A DNA stretch of 64,000 nt, taken from Vibrio tritonius. GTDB lineage: Bacteria > Pseudomonadota > Gammaproteobacteria > Enterobacterales > Vibrionaceae. The stretch spans positions 930,001 to 994,000 of the forward strand of contig NZ_AP014636.1 of the NCBI RefSeq assembly GCF_001547935.1, given 5' to 3'. This document shows positions 35,927 to 44,764 of this stretch, in pieces. Every line of letters begins with the position of its first letter. The first letter of the stretch is position 1. The translations under genes and the position numbers were made by a program. The notes under the pieces are model-generated. The model saw nothing but the letters and a program-made list of their open reading frames with translations. It did no database searches and was not told where the DNA came from.

Positions 35927-37384
35927 TTACACCTGTTCAAATTCAGGTTTAGCTACTTCAGAGTTGACTTCACTGCTGATAGAAAGTGACGCTTCCATCA
36001 GATAACGATACAGGACAGACGCCGTACCTCCACCGATAAAGAGTGCGTAGTTCGCTAATACGGGCACAAAAAATGTCGCTACAATCGCCACCAGCCCAGC
36101 ACCAATTAGCGCATAAACACTTTTCATGTTGATGCCATTTTGATACCAGTACAAACCCTCTTTGGCTTCGGTATAGAGTGAAGCAACATCGATTTTGCCT
36201 TTTTTAATCAGGTAGTAATCGACAATGATAATGCCGTACAAAGGACCAATCAGCGCTCCCAACACATCGACGGTGTAGTGAATCACTTCTGGATTGTTGA
36301 ATAGATTCCATGGTGTGAGTAGCACCGAGCCAACGGCGGCAATCATACCACCCAGTTTGAAACTGATTTTTTGTGGGGAGACATGGGAAAAGTCAAAAGC
36401 AGGTGCAACAAAGTTAGCCACGATATTGATACCGACGGTCGCAAAAATAAAGGTTAGCGCGCCAAGAACCGTGATCAAACCACTGTCTAAACGACGCACA
36501 GTTTCCACTGGATCGGTAATCATCTCGCCAAACACAGGAATCGACGCTGACACAATAATCACGCTAAATGCCGAGAACACCACAAAGTTCAGTGGCAGCC
36601 CAAGCCAGTTACCAATTTTGAGTTTGCGATAGCTGCCGCAGTAACGAGAGAAATCACTGAAGTTCAATGTAGGTCCGGCAAAGTAACCCGCAACTAAGGC
36701 CGCAGCGACAAACATTTGCACTAAGGTATCGCCTAACGAAAGCGCCTTGCTGCTTAGGTTAAAATGAATGGCATCCCAACCTGCGCGTTCAATCATATAG
36801 AGGCACAGCAAGAACATCGCAATATAAATCGCAGGGCCAGACCAATCAATCACTTTTTTGATCATGTCCATGCCAAACATAAAGACCACCGCTTGCAGCA
36901 GCCACATCGATAAAAATCCTACCCACCCTAGATAAGAGAGTCCGATAAACGTTTGATGTGCAAGGCTCCCCATGCTTGGGAAAAAGTAGAGCAACAAAAT
37001 GATAAACGAGCTAGATGCCAAATACGTTTGGATGCCATACCACACCACCGCTATCAACCCGCGAATAATTGCAGGAATGTTAGCGCCGAAGACACCAAAT
37101 GACATTCGCGCAATCACAGGAAAAGGCGCACCAGCCTGTTGACCAGGTTTACCCATTAAATTGGCAAACACCATCACCACCGAAATCCCGACCAACAAAC
37201 TGATAAAGACTTCAATACCGTTAAGCCCCAAGGCAAAAAGGCTCGCCGCGAACACATAACCACCCACACTATGAATATCTGACATCCAAAATGCGAAGAT
37301 GCTATACCAACCCCATTTCTGTTCCTTATCAGGCAACAAGTCATCATTACTTAATCGGGCACTGACTGGAAAATCCTTTTTCAT
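35927..37384 (-). CDS. NCS1-family nucleobase / allantoin permease
   Basis: A 485-residue inner-membrane protein with about twelve helices. The opening WGWYSIFAFWMSDIHSVGGYVFAASLFALGLNG and AGAPFPVIARMSFGVFGANIPA are typical of NCS1 symporters (cytosine, hydantoin, allantoin, uracil). Its promoter carries the palindrome ATTGTATACAAT, shared with the gntR gene and the NCS2 permease. Allantoin is the likely substrate given the nearby racemase and allantoinase. Confidence 0.85.
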   Translation of the reverse strand: MKKDFPVSARLSNDDLLPDKEQKWGWYSIFAFWMSDIHSVGGYVFAASLFALGLNGIEVFISLLVGISVVMVFANLMGKPGQQAGAPFPVIARMSFGVFGANIPAIIRGLIAVVWYGIQTYLASSSFIILLLYFFPSMGSLAHQTFIGLSYLGWVGFLSMWLLQAVVFMFGMDMIKKVIDWSGPAIYIAMFLLCLYMIERAGWDAIHFNLSSKALSLGDTLVQMFVAAALVAGYFAGPTLNFSDFSRYCGSYRKLKIGNWLGLPLNFVVFSAFSVIIVSASIPVFGEMITDPVETVRRLDSGLITVLGALTFIFATVGINIVANFVAPAFDFSHVSPQKISFKLGGMIAAVGSVLLTPWNLFNNPEVIHYTVDVLGALIGPLYGIIIVDYYLIKKGKIDVASLYTEAKEGLYWYQNGINMKSVYALIGAGLVAIVATFFVPVLANYALFIGGGTASVLYRYLMEASLSISSEVNSEVAKPEFEQV

Positions 37385-37402
37385 CGTCTTATTCCTTACA
37401 TG

Positions 37403-37414
37403 ATTGTATACAAT
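37403..37414. promoter_or_regulatory. GntR-type operator before the NCS1 permease
   Basis: ATTGTATACAAT is a perfect palindrome, 18 bases ahead of the permease start. The GT-N2-AC core fits FCD-class GntR operators. Confidence 0.65.
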
Positions 37415-37656
37415 ACTAAATACAAACTATTCAAGGAGCATGCCAAGCGATGAAATAGTAACCAGGCTGGGACTTGGCGAAATATTTGCCCTATAGAACT
37501 GATACCAAACGCACCAATCACGAACGTCACTGAATTAAAATTGTGCAGCAATAGCCTAGTTAAATTGAGGTTATTGTGTCGCACGGCACATTCATCAAGG
37601 CTTATCAGAGCGCATAATGGTGGTATACATATTGCTTGTACAAAAATACCGAGGTA

Positions 37657-37668
37657 ATTGTATACAAC
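37657..37668. promoter_or_regulatory. GntR-type operator before gntR
   Basis: ATTGTATACAAC contains the same TTGTATACAA core, 29 bases before the regulator start: probable autoregulation. Confidence 0.65.
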
Positions 37669-37696
37669 ACTAAAAAACAGAATAACGAGTGCTGCC

Positions 37697-38368
37697 ATGT
37701 CAAGTGACGAGAAAATCTATCAGAAAATACTAAAAGCGATTGTGGAACATCAGCTTCCACCTGGTGAACGCCTACCGGAAGATAAACTGTCAGAAGCGTT
37801 CGGCGTCAGTCGCACCGGGATTCGTAAAGTATTGCAACGCCTAGCGCTTGAGCGCTTTGTGATCATTGAGCCCAATAAAGGCGCTCATGTGAATCGCCCG
37901 ACCTGCCAAGAGGCAGAAGAGGTGTTAAATAGTCGGATTTTGCTTGAGCCGCTATTGCTTCCTGCTGTGATGGAGAACTGGAGTAAAAAACACTCTACCC
38001 TATTTCGTAAAATGGTTGAGCAGGAAAAAATCGCCGATCAAGAACACGATATGGCGAAATCGATTCGTCTCACCGCTCAGTTCCACTACGAATTGGCCTA
38101 TTTGGGTAATAACCAGATTCTCGCCGAATTTATTGAGCAGCTTTGTTATCGCTCATCCTTAGTGATTGCTGCCTATGGCAGTAAAGCCAGTGTCAGTTGT
38201 GACTGTGGCGATCACAAGCAGTTAATCGATTTGATTGATAACAAACAGTTACCGCAAGCTCAGCACTGGATGCAACATCATCTCGAACACATTAAGGCCT
38301 CTATCCAACTCAACGGACAGCAAGATGGACAGGTCGATTTTCATCAACTTTTCGCTAACATCGACTGA
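37697..38368 (+). CDS. GntR-family regulator with FCD domain
   Basis: A 223-residue regulator. The winged helix reads PPGERLPEDKLSEAFGVSRTGIRKVLQRLALERFVIIEPNKGAHV. The C-terminal part is an FCD ligand domain, with metal-type histidines likely in AQFHYELAYLGNN and MQHHLEHI. I start at ATG 37697 (MSSDEKIYQKIL); the longer frame would cover the operator. It heads the plus-strand group of racemase, allantoinase and NCS2 permease and probably senses a purine ureide. Confidence 0.88.
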   Translation: MSSDEKIYQKILKAIVEHQLPPGERLPEDKLSEAFGVSRTGIRKVLQRLALERFVIIEPNKGAHVNRPTCQEAEEVLNSRILLEPLLLPAVMENWSKKHSTLFRKMVEQEKIADQEHDMAKSIRLTAQFHYELAYLGNNQILAEFIEQLCYRSSLVIAAYGSKASVSCDCGDHKQLIDLIDNKQLPQAQHWMQHHLEHIKASIQLNGQQDGQVDFHQLFANID

Positions 38369-38407
38369 CTTTCAGCCAACCCCATATCGGATAGAAAAGG
38401 AGTCTCT

Positions 38408-39142
38408 ATGCGTATACAAGTGATCAATCCCAATACCTGCCAAGGAATGACAGACAAAATCGCCAGCGCTGCGCAGCAAGTGGCGTTGGCGGACACACAC
38501 ATTATCGCCTCGTCGCCAAAACATGGCCCTGCAAGCATTGAATCGGCCTTTGACGATGTGATTGCCTCAGCCGCCTTGATGGATGAGATTGCAGCGGGTG
38601 TCGAGCAGCAGGTTGATGCGCACATTATTGCTTGCTTTGGCGATCCAGCGTTAGACGCGGCGCGCGAATTGGCAACCGCTCCGGTGATCGGTATTGCAGA
38701 AGCCGCATTTCATATGGCAACACTGGTCAGCCACCGCTTTAGTGTGGTGACCACCATGTCGAGCACCATCAATACCGCGCATTCATTGCTGCATAAATAC
38801 GGTTTCGAGGATCATTGTGTTAACGTGCGCGCGACCGATATTCCCGTGCTCATTCTAGAGCAGATCAGCGATGCGATTTACCACACTCTCCTTGCAGAGT
38901 GTCGCCAAGCGCTTTTGGTCGATAAAGCCGAAGCGATTGTCTTGGGCTGCGCTGGTATGGCGGATATCGCAGCGCGTTTACAACAGGATTTGCAGATACC
39001 CGTGATTGATGGTGTTACCGCTGCCGTAAAACTCGCGGAATCACTAGTCCAGCTTGGTTTGAAAACCTCAAAAATTGGCTCTTATCGTCCTCGTCAAGTT
39101 AAACCATTTATCGGACGTTATCAGCACTGGGGAGCCGAATAA
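38408..39142 (+). CDS. hpxA: Allantoin/hydantoin racemase (Asp/Glu racemase superfamily)
   Basis: A 244-residue cofactor-independent racemase. The two catalytic cysteines are in IIACFGDPALDAAREL and IVLGCAGMADIA. It begins MRIQVINPNTCQGMTDKI, typical of HyuA/HpxA. It would interconvert R- and S-allantoin so that both forms can be broken down. It follows gntR by 39 bases and precedes puuE by 89. Confidence 0.88.
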   Translation: MRIQVINPNTCQGMTDKIASAAQQVALADTHIIASSPKHGPASIESAFDDVIASAALMDEIAAGVEQQVDAHIIACFGDPALDAARELATAPVIGIAEAAFHMATLVSHRFSVVTTMSSTINTAHSLLHKYGFEDHCVNVRATDIPVLILEQISDAIYHTLLAECRQALLVDKAEAIVLGCAGMADIAARLQQDLQIPVIDGVTAAVKLAESLVQLGLKTSKIGSYRPRQVKPFIGRYQHWGAE

Positions 39143-39231
39143 GCTTTCGTTTACCGCTTATCTCATAAGCATTTATCGCTTATTGCTAATAATCTGCTCC
39201 CATTGCCACGCATATAGAATAAGGAAGTCCT

Positions 39232-40161
39232 ATGCAAACAACTAACCCACGCGACTATATCGGTTATGGCCGCAATAATGTGCCCGATGCACAATGGCCT
39301 AATAACGCGCGCATCGCCGTGCAATTTGTCTTGAACTATGAAGAAGGTGGCGAGAACTGCGTGTTGCACGGTGATGAACACGCTGAAACGTTCCTGTCAG
39401 AAATGTACGGTGCGGAAGCGTTTAAAGATCGCCATATGAGCATGGAATCGCTGTACGAATACGGCTCCCGTGCCGGTGTATGGCGCATTCTTAATGAGTT
39501 TCGTCGACGTGATTTACCCTTAACTGTTTTTGGCATTGCCACAGCGTTACAGCGTAACCCAGAGGTAGTGCAAGCGATTAAAGAAGCCAACTACGACGTG
39601 GTTTGTCATGGCCTGAAATGGATTCATTACCAAAATATGCCACTCGAACAAGAGCGAGAACATATGGTGCAGGCGCTCACATTAATGGAACAGTTACTCG
39701 GTAAAAAACCGATTGGTTGGTATACCGGACGCGATTCCCCACGTACCCGTCAATTGGTTGCAGAGCAAGATTGCCTGCTGTATGACTCTGATTATTATGG
39801 TGATGACTTACCGTTCTGGATGCCTGTTTCACCGGCAAATCATCCAGAGCAAACCCGCCAACATTTGGTGATTCCATACACCTTAGATACTAACGATATG
39901 CGCTTTGCCTCCCCTTACGGCTTTAGCCACGGCGAGGAGTTCTATCAATATCTAAAAGACAGTTTTGACTGTCTGTACGAAGAAGGCGCGACCAAACCCA
40001 AAATGATGTCGATTGGGATGCACTGTCGTATGTTGGGTAAACCAAGCCGCTTTATGGCACTGAAGAAGTTTCTTGATTATGTCGAGTCTCATCAAGATGT
40101 GTGGATTACTACTCGAGAGCAGATAGCAAGGCATTGGATTGAGACCCACCCAGCACCTTAG
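39232..40161 (+). CDS. puuE: Allantoinase PuuE (polysaccharide-deacetylase fold)
   Basis: A 309-residue protein with the PuuE start YIGYGRNNVPDAQWPNNARIAVQFVLNYEEGGENCVLHGD and further motifs EYGSRAGVWRILNEF, DVVCHGLKWIHY and GWYTGRDSPRTRQL. It opens the allantoin ring to allantoate without the classical binuclear metal centre. It is of full length and followed by a terminator at 40205. Confidence 0.95.
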   Translation: MQTTNPRDYIGYGRNNVPDAQWPNNARIAVQFVLNYEEGGENCVLHGDEHAETFLSEMYGAEAFKDRHMSMESLYEYGSRAGVWRILNEFRRRDLPLTVFGIATALQRNPEVVQAIKEANYDVVCHGLKWIHYQNMPLEQEREHMVQALTLMEQLLGKKPIGWYTGRDSPRTRQLVAEQDCLLYDSDYYGDDLPFWMPVSPANHPEQTRQHLVIPYTLDTNDMRFASPYGFSHGEEFYQYLKDSFDCLYEEGATKPKMMSIGMHCRMLGKPSRFMALKKFLDYVESHQDVWITTREQIARHWIETHPAP

Positions 40162-40204
40162 TTCTCAACGCTAATCACATTGCTAAACAAAGATGCTGTT
40201 TTTA

Positions 40205-40244
40205 AGCCGCTATGACCCCCTTCCGCATGGCGGCTCTTTTTTGT
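40205..40244 (+). terminator. Terminator after puuE
   Basis: AGCCGCTATG, 11-base loop, CATGGCGGCT (one G-T pair), then a run of six T. Confidence 0.85.
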
Positions 40245-40429
40245 TTATTGAGGCACATTGAGCCGAAGTAGCCAATCCTGCCCATAAATGCACCTAATTG
40301 CACCAAAAGAGCCATTTTAGGCTAGTCGCTCGACCTCTACTTGCGACCAAGCCCCTGATTCTACTTGACCAATTGGTTAAGCCAAAGTGGCATAGCCCTT
40401 GCAATCTTAAATAAAACAATGTCAACAAT

Positions 40430-40440
40430 ATTGTATACAA
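40430..40440. promoter_or_regulatory. GntR-type operator before the NCS2 permease
   Basis: ATTGTATACAA, third copy of the palindrome, ending 13 bases before the permease start, where a bound repressor would block initiation. Confidence 0.65.
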
Positions 40441-40452
40441 GGAAGTATCATT

Positions 40453-41877
40453 ATGTCCGCTCAACAAAAAGTTACTCAACCTAAAGGGAGTTCTGAAACA
40501 TCAGAGCTTATCTATGCGTTAGACGATAAACCCGCTGTAGGTCCCGCACTCTACGCCGGTTTTCAACATGTGCTGGCAAGCTTTGTCGGCATTATCACCC
40601 CAACATTAATCATCGGCAGTGTATTAGGCCTTGGCGACAATGTCCCTTATCTCATCAGTATGTCGCTGATCGTCTCCGGTGTCGGTACGTATATTCAAGC
40701 CAAACGATTTGGACCTATCGGTGCTGGCATGATTTGCGTGCAAGGCACCAGCTTTGCTTTTCTTGGTTCAGTATTAGCCGCAGGGTTTATTGCCAAATCA
40801 CGGGGCGCCGGACCCGATGGGATTTTAGCCATGATATTCGGTGTCTGCTTTGTGGGGGCTTTTATCGAAATGGTGCTCTCGCAGTTTATTGGTAAATTGC
40901 ACCGTATTGTCACCCCTGTAGTGACCGGCATAGTGGTAACAACCATTGGTATTTCTCTCATAAAAGTGGGGATGACCGACCTTGCTGGCGGAATGGGATC
41001 GGCCGATTTTGGTCAATGGCATAATCTCATTCTAGGGGCCATTGTACTGGCGGTGATCATTGCTCTATATCGCGCAGAAAGTTTGATGGTGCGGCTGTCA
41101 GCCATTTTAATTGGTATGGTGGTGGGTTACATCATCGCAGCCATGATGGGGATGGTGAATTTTGCCAATGCATTCAACCAACCGCTGTTCTCTATCCCAA
41201 TTCCGTTTAAATACGGGTTCGATTTTGATTGGGTCGCTTTCCTACCAATAGCTGTTATCTACACCATCACCGCCATTGAATCGACCGGCGATTTAACCGC
41301 TAACTGTTTGATTACCAAGCAGCCGGTATCTGGCCCTGCCTACTTTAAACGTATTCAGGCAGGGATCTTGGGGGATGGATTTAACTCCATGTTAGCCGCG
41401 GTATTTAACACCTTTCCTAACACCACATTTAGCCAAAACAACAGCGTAATTCACTTAACCGGTATCGCGAGTCGTTATGTCGGTTACTTTGTCGGTTTGA
41501 TTTTGGTGGTACTTGGCCTATTCCCCATCATTGGCGGCGTTTTAACCACCATTCCCAAACCTGTCATTGGTGGCGCTACCTTGGTTATGTTCGGGACAGT
41601 CGCCGCAGCAGGAATCAAAATAATCGCACAAGAGCACCTTGATCGTCGTAATCTGATGATATTAGCCGTCTCATTTGGCCTCGGTCTCGGCGTTATGCTC
41701 GTGCCGGACATCATGAAAAACATGCCATCCATCATCCAAAGCGTGTTTGGTTCTCCTGTCACCACCAGTGGCCTTGCTGCTATCGTCATGAGCATCATCA
41801 TGAAACGCCCTAATGAGACAGCATCAACCACAGAAGAATCTCAAGAAGCCAATACTTCATTGGTGCAAAACAGCTAA
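40453..41877 (+). CDS. NCS2-family xanthine/urate permease
   Basis: A 474-residue inner-membrane symporter with about 12-14 helices, of the xanthine/urate group: GPALYAGFQHVLASFVGIITP, GAGMICVQGTSFAFLGSV and, for TM8-10, ESTGDLTANCLI and the NAT signature region TFSQNNSVIHLTGIASRYVG. The usual QNxG is QNNS here, a change at a conserved glycine. The closest relatives I can recall carry urate (UacT) or xanthine. It is controlled by the palindrome at 40430-40440. Confidence 0.88.
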   Translation: MSAQQKVTQPKGSSETSELIYALDDKPAVGPALYAGFQHVLASFVGIITPTLIIGSVLGLGDNVPYLISMSLIVSGVGTYIQAKRFGPIGAGMICVQGTSFAFLGSVLAAGFIAKSRGAGPDGILAMIFGVCFVGAFIEMVLSQFIGKLHRIVTPVVTGIVVTTIGISLIKVGMTDLAGGMGSADFGQWHNLILGAIVLAVIIALYRAESLMVRLSAILIGMVVGYIIAAMMGMVNFANAFNQPLFSIPIPFKYGFDFDWVAFLPIAVIYTITAIESTGDLTANCLITKQPVSGPAYFKRIQAGILGDGFNSMLAAVFNTFPNTTFSQNNSVIHLTGIASRYVGYFVGLILVVLGLFPIIGGVLTTIPKPVIGGATLVMFGTVAAAGIKIIAQEHLDRRNLMILAVSFGLGLGVMLVPDIMKNMPSIIQSVFGSPVTTSGLAAIVMSIIMKRPNETASTTEESQEANTSLVQNS

Positions 41878-41886
41878 TTCTTTAAC

Positions 41887-41898
41887 GGGACACACACC
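41887..41898 (+). repeat. GGGACACACACC repeat
   Basis: A plus-strand copy directly after the NCS2 permease stop codon, in the form TAACGGGACACACACCG. Confidence 0.8.
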
Positions 41899-41915
41899 GT
41901 TATATCACCAATCTC

Positions 41916-41941
41916 AAGGGGCTAGCCAAAGCCCCTTTTGT
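41916..41941 (+). terminator. Terminator of the NCS2 permease gene
   Basis: AAGGGGCT, short loop, AGCCCCTTTTG on the plus strand. Confidence 0.8.
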
Positions 41942-42036
41942 TTGACTAGACAGTCACTTTTTAATCTTCTTACGAGGACACTCACCAAAAATTTAAAGTT
42001 TAGCCACGCGCCATCTCCACCCCCCTCTTCAAACGT

Positions 42037-42065
42037 AAAACGGTCTACAGAAGTAGACCGTTTTT
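42037..42065. terminator. Bidirectional terminator
   Basis: AAAACGGTCTAC, AGAA loop, GTAGACCGTTTTT. It works on either strand and lies just past the stop of the minus-strand protease gene. Confidence 0.85.
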
Positions 42066-42087
42066 ATCCATAATGACCATGAGTATG

Positions 42088-43116
42088 TTATGCAGCAATT
42101 CGCCGCGCTAACCCCAACATTCCCAGCAAAAACAATAAATTCAACCCCACACCGCCACCGCCTGAAGAGGATGTGGTGGCAACATTACTATCATCTTCCG
42201 AATAATAGCCCGTGGTTCCAGTGTATGCTATGCGCTTAGCATTGGTTGCTGTGTATTTAGCGGTAACCAAACCATTGACGACATTATCGATCCAATCGGC
42301 ATAATCTGACACCTCAGTAAATACCCCTGTCACACCACTATTGGTTAATCCAACGCCACATGTCGACGGACCAAAACTCGTAATTCCGATTTGCAGGTTG
42401 CTTTCAGTAGAATCGTAGATTGGGCCACCAGAATCTCCAGAGCACACACCGGTGGTAAGACTGCTAGAACTGCCAGATGATACGCCCGCAAAACAAAGCT
42501 GCGTATCTTGGATATTCGCTAAATCTGAAGCACACGTACTATTTGGCACATAATCCATTTCTGCAGAGAGAAGATAATTACTAGAGCTGCTGTTTGTTGA
42601 CGTTTTCCCATGGCCAACCGCAGTAAAAACATCGGATGTACCGCGATACCCTTCATATGCTTGAGTAGGTAAATTCGCGTAATTACTCACATTTAATTCC
42701 GATTCAAGAGTAATTATCGCGATATCATTTGGCCACAAGCTAGTTGAAGAGTATTCATAGTTATCTGGATAGTACACGGACTTAGCGCGCACATAGGTGG
42801 CGTTATTGGGAAAATCCGACAATTCATCGACCTGTGCCACCACCGTATAGAGTATATATCCTTCATTAGGCTCACTGTTTTCATCGGTAACACAGTGAGC
42901 AGCGGTGAGCACATGAGTGGCATCGATCATCGTACCGCCACAATACATCCCCGTAACATACCCCGTTGAGTACTCTCGATAGTAAAACAGAGAAACGAAA
43001 TCAGGATACGCCGATATGGTTGTTTGAGAGCCATTCGTTAAGTAAGTAGACAGGTCTACAGCGGACGCCCCCACACTTGACATTAAAAGCGCTAAGGACA
43101 GAAAAACTCTTCTCAT
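42088..43116 (-). CDS. Trypsin-like serine protease with GlyGly-CTERM
   Basis: About 342 residues, exported. Signal peptide MRRVFLSLALLMSSVGASA. Catalytic triad: H in VLTAAHCVTDEN, D in WPNDIAIITLESE and S in CSGDSGGPIYDS. The C-terminus ends SSSGGGGVGLNLLFLLGMLG, then LARRIAA: a glycine-rich stretch, one helix and basic residues, which is the GlyGly-CTERM sorting signal processed by rhombosortase. It resembles the Vibrio VesA/B/C proteases secreted by the type II system. I start at ATG 43116, where the signal peptide begins. Confidence 0.9.
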   Translation of the reverse strand: MRRVFLSLALLMSSVGASAVDLSTYLTNGSQTTISAYPDFVSLFYYREYSTGYVTGMYCGGTMIDATHVLTAAHCVTDENSEPNEGYILYTVVAQVDELSDFPNNATYVRAKSVYYPDNYEYSSTSLWPNDIAIITLESELNVSNYANLPTQAYEGYRGTSDVFTAVGHGKTSTNSSSSNYLLSAEMDYVPNSTCASDLANIQDTQLCFAGVSSGSSSSLTTGVCSGDSGGPIYDSTESNLQIGITSFGPSTCGVGLTNSGVTGVFTEVSDYADWIDNVVNGLVTAKYTATNAKRIAYTGTTGYYSEDDSNVATTSSSGGGGVGLNLLFLLGMLGLARRIAA

Positions 43117-43219
43117 CAATATGTTCCATTGGTTAACCAAATACCCTCATTACTGCGAAGTCGTCGTCAGTTATCCAATCCGCTGTAATCGTGTTTGTTC
43201 TGTAAATATTAGCTAGTAA

Positions 43220-44179
43220 TCACCTAACTATCTCGCCATCTTCAAACTTTTTCTTTATCGCTAATAATGCACTGTTCCCATCGACAGTGTTCACTCCAGA
43301 CAACCATTTATCTAACACATTAAGATTCGATTTGATAATCTTATATGCGGCTTCGCTCGCGGTATTTTTATCTTCCAATATATATTTCATCCCTTCGTTT
43401 TCCATTTCCACATTGAAAGACAAATTCTTAAGCAGCCTGCCCGCATTAGAACATTCCGAAGTAAACCCTTGACGCGTTATCGTATGGACCGTAGCACTAC
43501 CAAAGTTTGGTCCAAAAATATCATCAGCCCCGGTTAAATATCGAATGTCGAATTTGGTATTCATAGGATGCGGCTCCCATGCAAGAAAAGCGATCCATTC
43601 ATGTTTTCTCACTGCTCGAGAAACCTGAGCCAACATTCCTTGTTCACTCGATTCCACTACTTTCCAGCCGCCTAATTGATACTTATCTTGGTCGACTGCT
43701 TTTATGATTGCACCGTTACTGCCAGGTTCAATACCATATAAACGCTTATGAAATTTTTTCGGGAATTTGTGAATATCGCGAATATCTTTTACGCCTGCAT
43801 CATATACGTAATTTGGCACCGCATAGGTATATTTTGCTTCTGTTAAATTTGTTTTAACTACATCGATTGTGCCTTTATCTAAATACTTTACGATGTATTT
43901 ATTCATAGCAGGCTCCCAATAACCGAGCATAGTATCGACTTTATTGTTATTCATGGCGACTAAAGCAACATTAATGCTAAGAATGTCGGAAGAGGTATGA
44001 TAGCCAATGTTATCAAGAAGTAATCTTGCTACCGAAGTCGTGAAAGCCAAATCAGCCCAACCAATTTCGGCAAAATTTATATCTTTACATTGTTGCGGAA
44101 CTCTCTCTAATGCATAAGAACTAAAAATAGGCATAAAGCAAAGTAACAGTAGTAAACTTTTGTTTAGCAATTTTCTCAT
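43220..44179 (-). CDS. Choline/glycine-betaine-type ABC binding protein, orphan
   Basis: A 319-residue periplasmic protein of the OpuAC/ChoX family. Signal peptide MRKLLNKSLLLLLCFMPIFS then SYALERVP. Ligand-box motifs: IGWADLAFTTSVARLLLDNIGY, DTMLGYWEPAM and EWIAFLAWEPHPMN (aromatic cage tryptophans). No ATPase or permease gene is beside it, so it must work with a transporter encoded elsewhere or as an independent sensor. ATG 44191 is an alternative start; 44179 gives a better signal peptide and GGA spacing. Confidence 0.83.
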   Translation of the reverse strand: MRKLLNKSLLLLLCFMPIFSSYALERVPQQCKDINFAEIGWADLAFTTSVARLLLDNIGYHTSSDILSINVALVAMNNNKVDTMLGYWEPAMNKYIVKYLDKGTIDVVKTNLTEAKYTYAVPNYVYDAGVKDIRDIHKFPKKFHKRLYGIEPGSNGAIIKAVDQDKYQLGGWKVVESSEQGMLAQVSRAVRKHEWIAFLAWEPHPMNTKFDIRYLTGADDIFGPNFGSATVHTITRQGFTSECSNAGRLLKNLSFNVEMENEGMKYILEDKNTASEAAYKIIKSNLNVLDKWLSGVNTVDGNSALLAIKKKFEDGEIVR

Positions 44180-44525
44180 AATTAAATCCATTTATTTTGG
44201 TAATGTGTTTTTATCCCTCTCACCTAAAGATCATATTTATATTATTAACATTCTTCTATAACCTATCACGCTAAAGAGCCCCCTTGCTGCGATGGGCCGC
44301 ACACATGCATTAATACCGCTTATTTCATCGTATTTCCGCTGATTTCCGTTCCCTGTCGATACACTCGAACGTTAACAGGAGCACTATCTCAATACGTGAT
44401 CTGTATTCCATCTAACGTAAGAATCAATTTGCTATCAGGCCACTTTGTCCTTTCTTGATCCTAGTAGAATTTCTTATTATTCCGAGGAGTACAATTGATT
44501 GCAGATATCAATCTGTGCAAAGGGC
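44180..44525. other. Intergenic region left of the IS66 insertion
   Basis: 346 bases without a supported gene. The promoter of the binding-protein gene lies at its left side. Confidence 0.35.
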
Positions 44526-44684
44526 ATGACAGTTATGTCAAACGATTTTTCTTTAACTTATATACCAAAAGCTGCATCTTGCCGGCTTCGCGCATGGCAA
44601 ACGCTAGAAACTAAGATACACCATTGGCAGCTAAAGCATACAGAGGATGAATTGGGTAGAAATGGAGTGATTAACAACATGAAA
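44526..44684 (+). pseudogene. Small gene interrupted by IS66
   Basis: An open frame MTVMSNDFSLTYIPKAAS and onward reaches NNM-K at the IS66 target site. After the element the same frame resumes from the duplicated ACATGAAA (48512-48519) as KAFIHKE and stops at TGA 48538-48540. Joined, it would encode about 60 residues. I do not recognise the product; it may be a small cytosolic protein. Confidence 0.5.
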
Positions 44685-44764
44685 GTAAGCGCACCACAAA
44701 CCCCACATTCTAAACAGGCTTTGCCCACTCTATGATCACATCTCCAATCCAAAGGAGATGTGAC

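Larger units (their letters stand above)
37385..37696. other. Divergent promoter region, NCS1 permease / gntR
   Basis: It holds two copies of the TTGTATACAA palindrome (37403-37414 and 37657-37668), one next to each gene, and no supported gene. Confidence 0.6.
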
